This document shows, one piece after another, positions 35,091 to 48,000 of a stretch of 64,000 nt of DNA. The stretch covers positions 23,378,619 through 23,442,618 of the forward strand of contig JASFXZ010000001.1 in the NCBI GenBank assembly GCA_032209605.1, read 5' to 3'. The notes beneath the pieces are model-generated. The model had not been told where the DNA came from. It searched no databases and saw only the letters and a list, made by a program, of their open reading frames with translations. The number at the start of each line of letters is the position of its first letter. Positions within the stretch are counted from its first letter, which is position 1. The stretch is from Mactromeris polynyma. Its lineage: Eukaryota > Mollusca > Bivalvia > Venerida > Mactridae. The position numbers and the translations under genes were made by a program.

Positions 35091-36045
35091 CTGCATATGT
35101 ACGTGGCATTTATAATTAAACCAGTCGAAAAATATTTCTTAACATTATATATTTTCAACTTATTCATACACCATACGTGTACATGAATTATTACAATAAC
35201 AATAGGACTCGAATAAAGAAGTTTAAAATTCCAAAACCGTGAAAAATTTACTCTATAAACGGAGAATGAATGATGTACCTTAACTAAATAACAGTCCACA
35301 TTTTATGTGAAGCCACACTCCATTAAGTTTTGTAAATAACAAGTTAACATCCTTTGCAGTTTTTAGATGAGAACTAAATAGTATTAATGATAATTAATCA
35401 CATAAATGTTTAATAGTCAATCCGATTTCAGTTGTGTGAGCGGACTAGACGGGAATTCCCCGTTTACAAGCGACTATATGGGCAGGTAACTGCTTTATGA
35501 TATCGCAATATGCCATCAGTGTTACCTCCCTTGTTTACAATGACAATGATAACCACAGGGGTCAGCACGAGGTCTTTTAAAAAAAATATACCATAGATCT
35601 ACAGGGACCGTAAATGGAACTTATGATAAGATATTTTCAATTCTCTTTTTGTATTATTCTGTAATTAAAATGTAGAATGTAGTGGACATGGAAAAGTGTA
35701 TCATGCTTGTGTAATTTAATATACTGTACGTCATTATTTACTGCCATGTTTTATCTGGAACATACGATACGGTCCCTGGTTTTATACAGAATGTTATGCA
35801 GAAATAATTGATCTTTCTATCTACATGTATACTACAATACGCCATTTTCCACGAAAAGCGTTAGCAACTGGCGCCTGTAACGACAACGAATGTAGCTACG
35901 TAAAATGACGTCACGTAGTTTTTTTGTAGTAGCCTACTCAGTAAATCTCCTTCAAATGAAAGGTTATTATGACAGACTTTAGGACATACAAGCATAATAT
36001 TATTTGAGACCTTTTAATTCAATGAACTAAGTTTGAACTAAGATC
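35091..36045. other. No gene recognised
   Basis: AT-rich spacer without a long open frame or recognisable repeat structure. Confidence 0.4.
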
Positions 36046-37437
36046 AAAAGCGTAGATCTCTATCAATATCACGGGTATATATGTCCGTACAAGAGCGTAG
36101 ATCTCTATCAATATCATGGATATATATGTCCGTACAAGAGCGTAGATCTCTATCAATATCACGGGTATATATGTTGGTACAAGAGCGAAGATCTCTATCA
36201 ATGTCATGGATATATATGTTCGTACAAGAGCGAAGATCTCTATCAATATCACGGATATATATGTCCGTACAAGAGCGAAGATCTCTATCAATATCACGGG
36301 TATATATGTCCGTACAAAAGCGTAGATCTCTATCAATATCACGGGTATATATGTCCGTACAAAAGCGTAGATCTCTATCAATATCACGGGTATATATGTC
36401 CGTACAAGAGCGAAGATCTCTATCAATATCATGGATATATATGTCAGTACAAGAGCGAAGATCTCTATCAATATCATGGATATATATGTCAGTACAAGAG
36501 CGTAGATCTCTATCAATATCATGGATATATATGTCCGTACAATAGCGTAGATCTCTATCAATATCATGGATATATATGTCCGTACAAGAGCGAAGATCTC
36601 TATCAATATCATGGATATATATGTCAGTACAATAGCGTAGATCTCTATCAATATCATGGATATATATGTCCGTACAATAGCGTAGATCTCTATCAATGTC
36701 ACGTGTATATATGTCTGTACAAGAGCGAAGATCTCTATCAATATCACGGGTATATATGTCTGTACAAGAGCGTAGATCTCTATCAATATCACGGATATAT
36801 ATGTCCGTACAAGAGCGTAGATCTCTATCAATATCACGGATATATATGTCCGTACAAGAGCGTAGATCTCTATCAATGTAACGGGTATATATGTCTGTAC
36901 AAGAGCGAAGATCTCTATCAATATCACGGGTATATATGTCTGTACAGGAGCGTAGATCTCTATCAATATCACGGATATATATGTCCGTACAAGAGCGAAG
37001 ATCTCTATCAATATAACGGGTATATATGTCTGTACAATAGCGTAGATCTCTATCAATATCACGGGTATATATGTTCGTACAAGAGCATAGTTCTCTATCA
37101 ATATCACGGGAATATATGTCCGTACAAGAGCGAAGATCTCTATCAATATCACGGGTATTTATGTCCGTACAAGAGCGTAGATCTCTATCAATATAACGGG
37201 TATATATGTCCGTACAAGAGCGTAGATCTCTATCAATATAACGGGTATATATGTCCGTACAAGAGCGTAGATCTCTATCAATATCACGGGTATATATGTT
37301 CGTACAAGAGCGTAGATCTCTATCAATATCACGGATATATATGTTCGTACAAGAGCGTAGATCTCTATCAATATCACGGGTATATATATGTTCGTACAAG
37401 AGCGTAGATCTCTATCAATATACCGGGTATATGTGTC
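36046..37437. repeat. 45-bp minisatellite, about 31 units
   Basis: The unit contains TATATATGTCCGTACAAGAG, CGTAGATCTCTATCAATATC and ACGGG. Point variants (tgaat/cgaag, gtccg/gtctg) mark individual units. As 45 is a multiple of three and the unit lacks stops in several frames, it gives long open frames on both strands (15-residue repeats DIDRDLRSCTDIYTR and ILIEIYALVRTYIPV). No splice sites, start context or composition suggests a real gene. Confidence 0.95.
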
Positions 37438-39050
37438 CGTGTTAATATGTATTCAATACAAAATCATGAAAACGATTTCATTTTATAACACGCATAATGC
37501 CGATCATATTGATACATACTGATCAGTTTGAAAACATAAACATCGTAGTATTTGTACATTTAAACGTCCATATCATCGATCTTTCTTCAAGATGCAAGAA
37601 ACTTTATTTAGAGTCGGTTACTATATATAGCACGTCTGCACGGACCTATAAAACATATAGGTCCGTGACGTCTGTAAATGTTAGTTATGAAGCTATTTTC
37701 CGACAGAAAAAAGCGGAGCACTAGCGGATCCCTAAAATTCCCCAACCTTAGTTGTATGTCAGAGTATAAATACGAAAATATACATAGATCGCTCCACCGC
37801 TGCTAATGCGTTTTTTTTAGTCCTTCTGAATTGGTTTTATGTTCAATAACTTTAAAACAAAGAATAAAACACAGTCATTGCCGTTTTATAAGGCTTCAGC
37901 AAAACCGAAAAATGACAAAAAAAGTCCCCCCCCCCCCCCAAGACCAAATCCTGGAGCCGCCTCTGCCAGACTGGTATGGATAAAAAAGATACATATTACA
38001 TAAAATTGTTTTCAAGTCTGAAGAGATTAATTTATAGAGCAGTCTTACAGAAAAAAGCATCGTACCTGGTATATATATTGGTCCTGGAACACACTATATG
38101 ACGTCCCTGATTAGTCCCAGATTATTTCAAATTGAAACCTAAGAATGGTAAGAAAATCATTATGATACCAAAACTTCATTCAAATATTCTTCACAAAGTC
38201 AAATATTGCACCTATGTATATTTACAGTACTAATGTTGGTTAAATCACGGATTTATATAATTTGTCGTGGTTATATATATTATTAAATAAATCAAAGACC
38301 TAAATGGTCTTTGAATAAATAAATTCATTTAAACAATGCATTTACGGTCAGTCCTACACAGAGCAGAGTTGTGTGAGACATCTTCTTGAGCGTTTGTAAG
38401 TTAAGCAACTCCTCAACAAACTGAATAATGACCGTTATCGTCTGCCGTTATATACACCGAAAATAATTTGTTAATACTGGCCTTACAAAATTTACAACGG
38501 GAAGTCCATGTCTAAAAATAGCTTTTTCCGCTTAATATAGATCGGAAGAATCCGGAGGTTACCGAAGCGAAGTTGGAATTCAAATCGATCCAAGTTATCC
38601 AATCATTTTAGCTGTTTTGTGTGCCCGAGTTCATTCCGTTGATAGCGGAATCAACCGAGAATATGTGAAATTTCCACCAGGTCATTTGTAATTTCCATTT
38701 ACGCCAGGGCCACGAAATTTGTCTGTGTAACTAAAGTTGTTAGTCATAACTATTTTGTTTATGTTGGAAGTTCGAGTTGCAGGTTTGTCATTTGTGTTGA
38801 TTGCGATGCGTGTAATGTTGTCTTTGATTAACCATGATTCATTGAATTGCATTGTTTGTGTGTGTTTACGCGTGTGTATATCTAATATGTGAGCGAATTG
38901 AAAAAAAGTATCGTTATCGTCATAAAGAAATGAGCAAAACAAGAGCTGTTGTACCATCGTACAGTGAGTTTAAGTTGTGTATTAATTTTAATTTAGATTT
39001 TCTCCAAAAATTATGATTTTTTATGATTCATAAAATGTTTTATAACGATA
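37438..39050. other. No clear gene; remnant of the 10985-type element at 37715-37975
   Basis: At 37723 CTAGCGGATCCCTAAAATTC and at 37925-37960 a C run followed by AAGACCAAATCCTGGAGCCG resemble the two ends of the 10985 element. Near 38964 GTGAGTTTAAG could be the donor of a 5' untranslated exon of the TIR-STING gene, but nothing else supports it. Confidence 0.35.
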
Positions 39051-39495
39051 TTGAAAGCAATAAATGACATATTTTAATTTTAAACAGAAATATAAATGAC
39101 ATCACATATACAATATTTAGAATATAAATTACATCACATTTATAATATTTAGAATATAAATGATATCAAATATATAATATTTAGAATATAAATGACATCA
39201 CATATACAATATTTAGAATATAAATTACAGCACATTTATAATATTTAGAATATAAATGACATCACATATATAATATTTAGAATATAAATGATATCAAATA
39301 CATAATATTTAGAATATTAATTACATCACATTTATAATATTTAGAATATAGATTACATCACATTTATAATATTTAGAATATAAATTACAGCACATTTATA
39401 ATATTTAGAATATAAATTACATCACATATATAACAATTAGAATATAAATTACATCACATTTATAATATTTAGAATATAAATGACATCAAATATAT
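39051..39495. repeat. 32-bp AT-rich minisatellite
   Basis: About 14 units of the type AATATAAATGACATCACATA plus TACAATATTTAG, with variants (tgac/ttac, tatac/tttat). Confidence 0.9.
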
Positions 39496-40275
39496 TATAA
39501 ATCAGAAAATGGAAAAACAATGATTAAAAAAAACCTGGGTCTTCCATAAAATCTGTTAAAATTTTGTCTCGGTTATGAAAAAATTTGTATAAATAATTGT
39601 ACTGTAGAAATGTTGAAGCTTGACTTACAGTAAAATTGATCTTATATACTGTATTATAAGTTATTGAAAAAAACATTCTTCAAAAAGTTAAAGAAAAAGT
39701 AGTTCTCTATCATGTTGCGTACAGTCTCATCCATAATTGTACTACATATCATTGCGTTTTTGATTTTGTTGTGAATCATAAATTGATCGAGATATTTTTA
39801 TTATCACAATTAATTTACTAGAATGGTTTTATGTTTTAATTAGCATTTGTGTTTTACTCTGTTTTATGTTGAATGCATATTACTAATATTGCCTTTTATA
39901 TATTATAAAACAAAGCTATTGAATATGTCATTGAATCAAAACAGGCAAATTACAAAAGTCAGTTTCAGTTTCACAAATATGATGTTATAAAATTTAATTA
40001 ACATATAAATGAGAGTGAGCTCAAACTGAAAATAGATATTTATTTTGATGTTTTAATACTTTTGTATTGTTTGGACATTGTTGTTACATGTCGCTTTGTT
40101 CTCTGTCAAAATTTCTTAAAGCTATGACAAGGTGTTGTGTAAGATAATTTATAAACATATATGATATATTACATTAGTGGTAAGGAATTATGGTGAATAA
40201 GTTTTGTGAAAATGATTTTACCATTTTCTGAAAAGGAGATTAATAAAGTCTATATTTATGAACACTAGTGTAGTA

Positions 40276-40459
40276 CAGTAAAACCTCACTTAAAGACCAC
40301 CTCAATAATAAGACCACCTCAAAATTATTAACACAATTTTTAAGTCCATTTTCACTGTTTTGCTCTTCATTCAACCTCAATATTAAGACCTGGTGCACCT
40401 CAATAAGAAGACCAGTTGTCAAGGGTCCCAAGGGTGGTCTTATTATTGAGGTTTTACTG
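40276..40459. mobile_element. Tc1/mariner-type MITE (184 bp), TA-flanked
   Basis: The ends CAGTAAAACCTCACTTAA and, reverse-complemented, CAGTAAAACCTCAATAAT are inverted repeats flanked by TA on both sides. Related copies lie at 46741 and 60358, inside introns of the TIR-STING genes. Confidence 0.75.
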
Positions 40460-40617
40460 TATTACATTTACAAGGATGATTTGTCAGTCTGTCTGTTTGT
40501 AAACAAGACTTGAAGGACATGCACAGAGAATTTGCCACATGTAACTGTTCACTCAATTATACATATTAGAATATCTTTGCTGGTCATTTTGTAAAACACA
40601 GTCAAAACATTATTTGA

Positions 40618-41910
40618 ACTCCCGTTACAGCATAGTGTTATGTTCAAACCTTCAGTCCTCAACCATTTCCTAATGATATGTCCTCTATATTCGAACCTTC
40701 GTTCAATGTATTTGTCAGATTACTATGTCGCATATCCAACATTACTGATTACATAAATTTAATCATTTGATGTCTTGTACAAATGTTGACACTATGAGAG
40801 GATTAGCTATGTATGTATACTATGCATTTAAAACCAGGAACTCATGTCAGTTTTTTCCTAACATTTATGTTGTTGTATTGTCAAGTGATGACATTGTGTG
40901 CACTGATCCTGATCTTGCTTCACATTGTATATATATGTATTGTATTGATATTATGTGAATGGGCCGGTGGCCAAAATAACACAATAAATAAATAATAATA
41001 GTTATGTTCAAACCTTCATTCCTCAACATTTCCCTTCCTCCCGTTACAGCATAGTGTTTATGTTCAAACCTTCAGTCCTCAACATTTCCCTTCCTCCCGT
41101 TACAGCATAGTGTTTATGTTCAAACCTTCAGTCCTCAACATTTCCCTTCCTCCCGTTACAGCATAGTGTTATGTTCAAACCTTCAGTCCTCAACATTTCC
41201 CTTCCTCCCGTTACAGCATAGTGTTTATGTCAAACCTTCATTCTTCAACATTTCCCTTCCTCCCGTTACAGCATAGTGTTATGTTCAAACCTTCATTCCT
41301 CAACATTTCCCATCCTCCCGTTACAGCATAGTGTTATGTTCAAACCTTCAGTCCTCAACATTTCCCTTCCTCCCGTTACAGCATAGTGTTATGTTCAAAC
41401 CTTCAGTCCTCAACATTTCCCTTCCTCCCGTTACAGCATAGTGTTATGTTCAAACCTTCAGTCCTCAACATTTCCCTTCCTCCCGTTACAGCATAGTGTT
41501 ATGTTCAAACCTTCAGTCCTCAACATTTCCCTTCCTCCCGTTACAGCATAGTGTTATGTTCAAACCTTCATTCCTCAACATTTCCCTTCCTCCCGTTACA
41601 GCATAGTGTTATGTTCAAACCTTCAGTACTCAACATTTCCCTTCCTCCCGTTACAGCATAGTGTTATGTTCAAACCTTCATTCCTTAACATTTCCTTTCC
41701 TCCCGTTACAGCATAGTGTTATGTTCAAACCTTCATTCCTCAACATTTCCCTTCCTCCCGTTACAGCATAGTGTTATGTTCAAACCTTCAGTCCTGAACA
41801 TTTCCCTTCCTCCCGTTACAGCATAGTGTTTATGTTCAAACCTTCAGTCCTCAACATTTCCCTTCCTCCCGTTACAGCATAGTGTTATGTTCAAACCTTC
41901 AGTCCTTTAA
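40618..41910. repeat. 54-55-bp minisatellite with splice-acceptor-like units
   Basis: About 16 tandem units from about 41000, plus one isolated copy at 40618. Each contains CATTTCCCTTCCTCCCGTTA followed by CAG, then CATAGTGTTATGTTCAAACC. The pyrimidine tract plus CAG resembles a 3' splice site. The array ends 20-25 bp before the real-looking acceptor TTTGTATTTCAG (to 41933) of the exon that carries the TIR-STING start codon. Confidence 0.95.
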
Positions 41911-42011
41911 TATCACATGTATTTGTATTTCAGATGGAAATTGGTATGGTCCTACTTTGCTAATTGGATAAAAGTTACTGTTGTTATTTCGGTGTTACAT
42001 AATTGGCAAAA

Positions 42012-45000
42012 ATGGCTGAATCCGCTACCCCTGCTGGTGAATCATATGATATATTTATAGTACATTGTGGTGGGGATAGCATTAAAGCGGAGCATATTAA
42101 TGAAGCACTCATAAAGAAGGGCAAGAAGACGTTTGCTCATTACCAAGAAGGTTCTCAGATGATAGCTGGAAAACCTGTGTTTGACAATATATTACATGCT
42201 GTTGAATTTTCAAAGAAAGTTCTGATACTTCTCACAGAGAAAGCATTGAAATCACAGTGGGTTTCATTTGAAATTTTGATGGGGTTAGAGAAATCACATC
42301 GTGAAAATGCGATGTGTGTCCGTCTGGTGTTTGAGGGAGTTTCTGATAAGGAAAAGAAGAACTTTATGATTGGAGTGTTAAATTTAATTCCGTCTGTTGA
42401 GTTGGATTTCAATAAGAAAGATTGGGTGGACAACCTGGTGGACAGTATTGATAGTAAGTATGTTTGAACACCAATCAGGGCTGTCCAATTCCTATGTCTT
42501 CAGTCTGACTTGTCTGACATTGTCTTTTTGATGCCCAGACAAGTGTAAGAGTTCCCACACTTGCTGGAAAACTGGAAAAGTCCTTGATTTTTTCATTTCA
42601 TTTTCCAGGCCTGGACAAGTGCTTGAATTTAAAAGAAAGAGCAAAAATGGGAAAAAGTAGGGAATTTGTATTTTCTGGACACTCACAATATTATTGTGTG
42701 CTTTAAAAAACCCTCACTTTAAACAGATAAAAAATAGCGGTTTTGCAAACTCGCGTTGGAGTGAGTGGAACATTTCCTTGTATATTATAAAGTTCATAAT
42801 ATGAAGTTTAATACTTCAATGTTCTTTAAATAAGCTAATTTGAAAGGCATGTTGAATGAATAAAATAGCAGTACAAATGCTGTTTTGGTCCTTGACTTTT
42901 GTGAAAATACTCTTGAAAAGTCCTTGAATTTTTTCCGGGAAAAGAGAGGAAACCCTGGTCTATGGACAAGCAGAAACTAATTCATGCCATATTTTTTCGT
43001 AACTATTTATTCTTACTTTCAACTAAGCTCATATATTATACAATTAATACATACATGCTTTATATAATTAGTCAATAGTACAGAGGACCACAAGAGATTG
43101 TCACAAGTTCTCTAAGCTCTAGTATATGTGTATATTATTAGTTATACAGGTTGTTGACAGGGTATATGGGGGAATATAACCTGTCTGTGTGCCATATAAC
43201 CTGAGGCATTAGCCGAGGGTTATATGAATCGCAGACAGGTTATATTCCCCCATATACCCTGTCAACTACCAGTGTAATGAAATTATAATACTGCAAATCC
43301 GCGTTTTCATAAGAATTTAGTTAAACAAGCAATGTTTCCATGCCTAGCTCTAGATCTAAGAATTAGATCTGTGCATTTTTGCTTTTGGTTCATAAAATTG
43401 TTTAGAGTGTTTTAGTCCTGTATAATATCAGTAACTAAAATGTATTCCTTTTAAAATATATCGGGAATTACTTGCTGTAGATCAAAATATATTTATTTCA
43501 CTCACACGTTATATTGCCTGAAAATTAATTGCATTACCCCGTAAGGTACCTCAATACACATGGTTAAGTGCGCGCTTGCACTCTAATTTTCAATTTTCAA
43601 GCGTCTGATCACATGGACATTATCGAGCTGAATTTGGCTCACACCTTCAAAAATCTATCGCTTTTAATATTAATACAAATGTACTAGCACACATGTAATC
43701 TGTTCAATATTTATTGAATCATGTATGAAGATCAATTGTCAATTTCTAGTAACTTGTGGACATCAAGAGATAAAAGTTTTCGAGTCGAGCCGTCAGGGAA
43801 AATGGTCACGAGGCGCATGAAGGGAAAATTAGTTTGCACGTCATATACCCTGTCAGCGCTGTGTATATAGAATACTATACGCGAAATTACTGGATTTTTA
43901 TTTGCAGTATTATAATAAGTTCTATATATATACATAATAAAAAAAAAATTACATATACAGTCAATCTTGTATTAAGATACCACCCAAGGGACAGCCTAAA
44001 AGTGGTCGCTTAATAAAATGGTCTCTTAATAGATATTGACAAAAAATTAAGAAGAAATAAATGTCCAACTGAACATTCAAACTGTATAAATACCATCCTC
44101 ATAACTGAAATAAAACTAAAACTTTAATCTATGTGTGAATTAATACAGGCTGATAGTAATAAACGTTTTTTTATAAGACAATGATTTTACGGGGTCTATT
44201 AAAAAGGATTACATACGAAACAAAGTGAGTGTTTACACATTTCAACCAAGTGTTAAATTATGCGATGTGTTTTGTCTGACATTTTCATTCTTTCAGTGAG
44301 TATAAAGAAAATTAAATATAAAGTAAAGATAAACGCAGGCGAGTCGGCATAACATTACATCTCGCTTATTTCTTCTCGGGACATCGTAAATGTTAAAACT
44401 TTGTGACATCAAGGAACTTAAGTCGCTTAGCAACAACATTACATGAGCTTGGTTCTTATTAATATTCCGTGGTTATGCTGTGTAATTCATGTACATTTAA
44501 GACCCCACTCAAGTGGACACATATGCAATGATTTTACAACTGTGTTGTCGAGTAATTACTTGGTCGCATCTATCACGCCTAATTGTTTATTCAATTGTTT
44601 AAAGGACAATGCGCAAATGCAGTTTTGAATCAGGTGTGAAATACCCTATGGGATTAAGTGCATGTGGTCGGTTAATGGATTATTTAACTATCTTTTTTAC
44701 CTGTCGGGACTGGTTTAATGCGGTCGCTGGTCGCGTTAGAGAAAAGTCGCTTAATAGATACTATTTATATAGTAAAAACGCTCGGGGAATTTAAATTGTC
44801 GCTTACAGCAAATGGTTGCATAAGACAAGTGGTCGCATCAGCAAGATTGACTGTACTATAGAAGGGATAAAGGGAGAGAACTCAAGAAGGGAGAGAGAGA
44901 AAGAACTCTAGAACGGGTGAAGGGAGGGAACTCTAGAAGGGATAAAGGGAGAGAACTCAAGAAGGGATAGAGGGAGAGAACATTAGGAGGGGTGAAGGGA

Positions 45001-48000
45001 GAGAACTCAATACAATATCTTGTGCAGAGGATGTACAGCCATAGAGTGTTCATAGAAAGTTTTCACATTTTGTCATAATCTTTTGATTTTCTCCCTTTGT
45101 GTTAAACTTTTTTAGTTCTATATAATTACCGGTAGTCATTTTATGTAAAGGCATTAACAATTACATACAAGTTCTTTCCATTTATCCCTTCAACAGTATA
45201 TGTATACATAGATGTTAAAATTGAAGGGAAATTGTTCAAATCCGTACATACTATAAAGAAACTTATTTAGACCTTTTATTTGGCGCAGTCTTACTAACAT
45301 GGATATGATTGGTTAACACATCACAGATATGCAATGTGATGTGTTAACCAATCATATCTTACCAACTTCTCGTCAACAGAACAACGTTTGTAACCTTGAC
45401 ATGGATTGGTTAACTTTTCGATAATGGGTACCTTACCTTCCAGAAATCAACTGAATTTAGGTGAATTTACAGAAATCCATTTTGGATCTGGATTGACCAG
45501 CAATTGTAACATATGGGCAATTCATTGTAGACATGGCAGCAGTGACATAATTATCAGTTTGCATTTTAAGATGAATGGATGATAATCTAATAATAAAATT
45601 TAAATGACCTCATTATAGATAAATCTCATTCTTGTTAATACATACATATAAATAAAATTAATGTGTTTCTTTGTTTGTAGAGGAAGTGGAGATGACTGAA
45701 TTGTTGCCCGGGGGAAATGTAGCGCATGGACTTGTGTTTAATCATTACATTGGTTACCTAGTATACGTTCTTCCAGGTCTGTAAAATGAATTTACTTGTT
45801 AATTAATTAATTGTTAATTGGTTTAATTTTAACTTTCCTGCAGCAGCCTTCTATTGTAGAGACAGTGATTGATCACTTTACATTTTTATGGTTCAAATTG
45901 ATTTATAAAACTATTTATACTTTGATTGATTGATTGATTGATTGATCTTATTGATCTTATTGATTGATCTGCTCTTATTGATCAATCTATTTTCTCTGAT
46001 TGATAGATTTCCTCTGATTGATTGATTGATTTGCCCTGATTGATTGATTGATTGATCTGCTCTTATAGATTGATATATTACTCTGATTGATTGATTTGCT
46101 CTGATTGGGTGATTGATTTGCCCTGATTGATTGATTGTCTGGATCAATTGATTTTCTTGATTAATTATTTTCATTGATAACTAGAGTGATTGATCGTCTT
46201 GATCGATTAATTGATTGTCTTGAATATTCTAGAGACTGATATATTGTCTAAGTAAATTGAATGGGGACTCATTATAGCATTTCATGTTAAACATGAAACT
46301 ACAGATAATTGTATAACACTATACAAAACTGATTTACAGCCACAGAAGAAAGAGTCAAAACAAGTGAATACTACTCACAGGGGAAATTTTCCAAAAAATA
46401 TTTTATAATCATCCCAGAATCCTGTAAAGTTCATCAACTTGAAGGACAATTTGATGACATTTTGATTGAGAAGATGGGGACATCCCTTGAAATGGATGTA
46501 ACTCACGGGGACAAAAAAAGGAAATATAATACGGTTGTGTACAAAGTCACAAAACAAGGTGTTAATGAGGTAAAGTTTCTGAGAATCAAAATTTAACTTG
46601 AGAGGAACTTTTTTTCAAATTTTGAAAAAAAATGTTGTAATTGTTTTTGAACATTGGAATAGTATTATGATTCTGAATAGAATCTCTAACCACATTTCAC
46701 ATAACTGGGGATTTTATATATTTTCAGCTATAAGTATATACAGTGAAACCCCACTTTATGACCACTCTGAAGTTTAGACTTATTCATGATAAGACCCTAT
46801 TTCCATGGACTAGTATTTAATTTTTAAGCCAGCGCCATTCAAAGAATGGTGAAGAGCATTAAGTGTGACCCCTCTCTGTTCGTGCAAAAAAAAAGGTTTC
46901 TGATCAATATAGCTCTTGAAAAGAAGGATGGATTCAATTCATATTGGACACATACGCATATGCATAGGAAAGTAAAATACTGATCAAGTTCGATTTTTGA
47001 GACAATCTTTGGATACAATATTTCGAGAAGTTATGGTCCTTTTTTGCATTCTACTGAAAAGCCCATAGTAGGGGCGTCTATGTCCTATGGACACGACTAG
47101 CGCTTTAATATTTTAACTTGATAACCAGTTCACCTTAAAGCTAAGACTGACTTCTTCAGAACCAACAATGGTCTTATTATTTAGTTTTCACTGTACAATT
47201 CAACTTCCCCAGAATGACACCCTTCGAGAAATACAAGGTTTGGCTGTTGTTAATAGGTCGTTGCTCAAGAGAAGTTAAAATTGATTGAAAATTCTCACTG
47301 CTGGAAAACTTGATACTGTTGTTGAAGAGAAGTTATTGCTCAAGAGAGGGTCACTCTGGACATGTTGTGCTGTATGTTGTATTTTATACTTCCAGGTCTA
47401 TTACTTTACTGGAGATATTCCTTTCATATTGGGGACAATGTTGAAAATGAAGGAGCAAGAATTTGTCGACATCGATGTCCATTTACAGTCTGTTCGTTTT
47501 TGTAAGACTTTACAAGAATTAGTTGACCATCGAAGTCCAAAAAATGACTGCAAAGGGAAAGCAAACATAATTCCTTATGATGGTAGGTGGTTTATATTGG
47601 TAGTTTGTTTATGATGGTAGGTTGTTTATGATGGTAGGTTGTTTATGATGGAAGGTGGTTTATATTGGTAGTTTGTTTATGATGGTAGGTTGTTTATGAT
47701 GGTAGGTTGTTTATGATGGTAGGTTGTTTATGTTGGTAGGTTGTTTATGATTGTAGGTTGTTTATGTTGGTAGGTTGTTTATGTTGGTAGTTTGTTTATG
47801 TTGGTAGGTTGTTTATGATGGTAGGTTGTTTATGTTGGTAGGTGGTTTATGTTGGTAGGTTGTTTATGTTGGTAGGTTGTTTATGTTGGTAGGTTGTTTA
47901 TGTTGGTAGGTTGTTTATGTGGGTAGGTTTTTTATGTTGGTAGGTTGTTTATGTTGGTAGTTTGTTTATGATGGTAGGTTGTTTATGATTGTAGGTTGTT

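Noticed and set aside
36019..37407. 377-, 451- and 234-codon frames
   Set aside because: They follow from a 45-bp repeat unit divisible by three; no splice, start or composition evidence for a gene.
47285..47395. Upstream part of an open frame that runs into the STING exon 47396-47582
   Set aside because: It lies before a clear acceptor (ACTTCCAG) and does not match STING; the exon begins at VYYFTGD.
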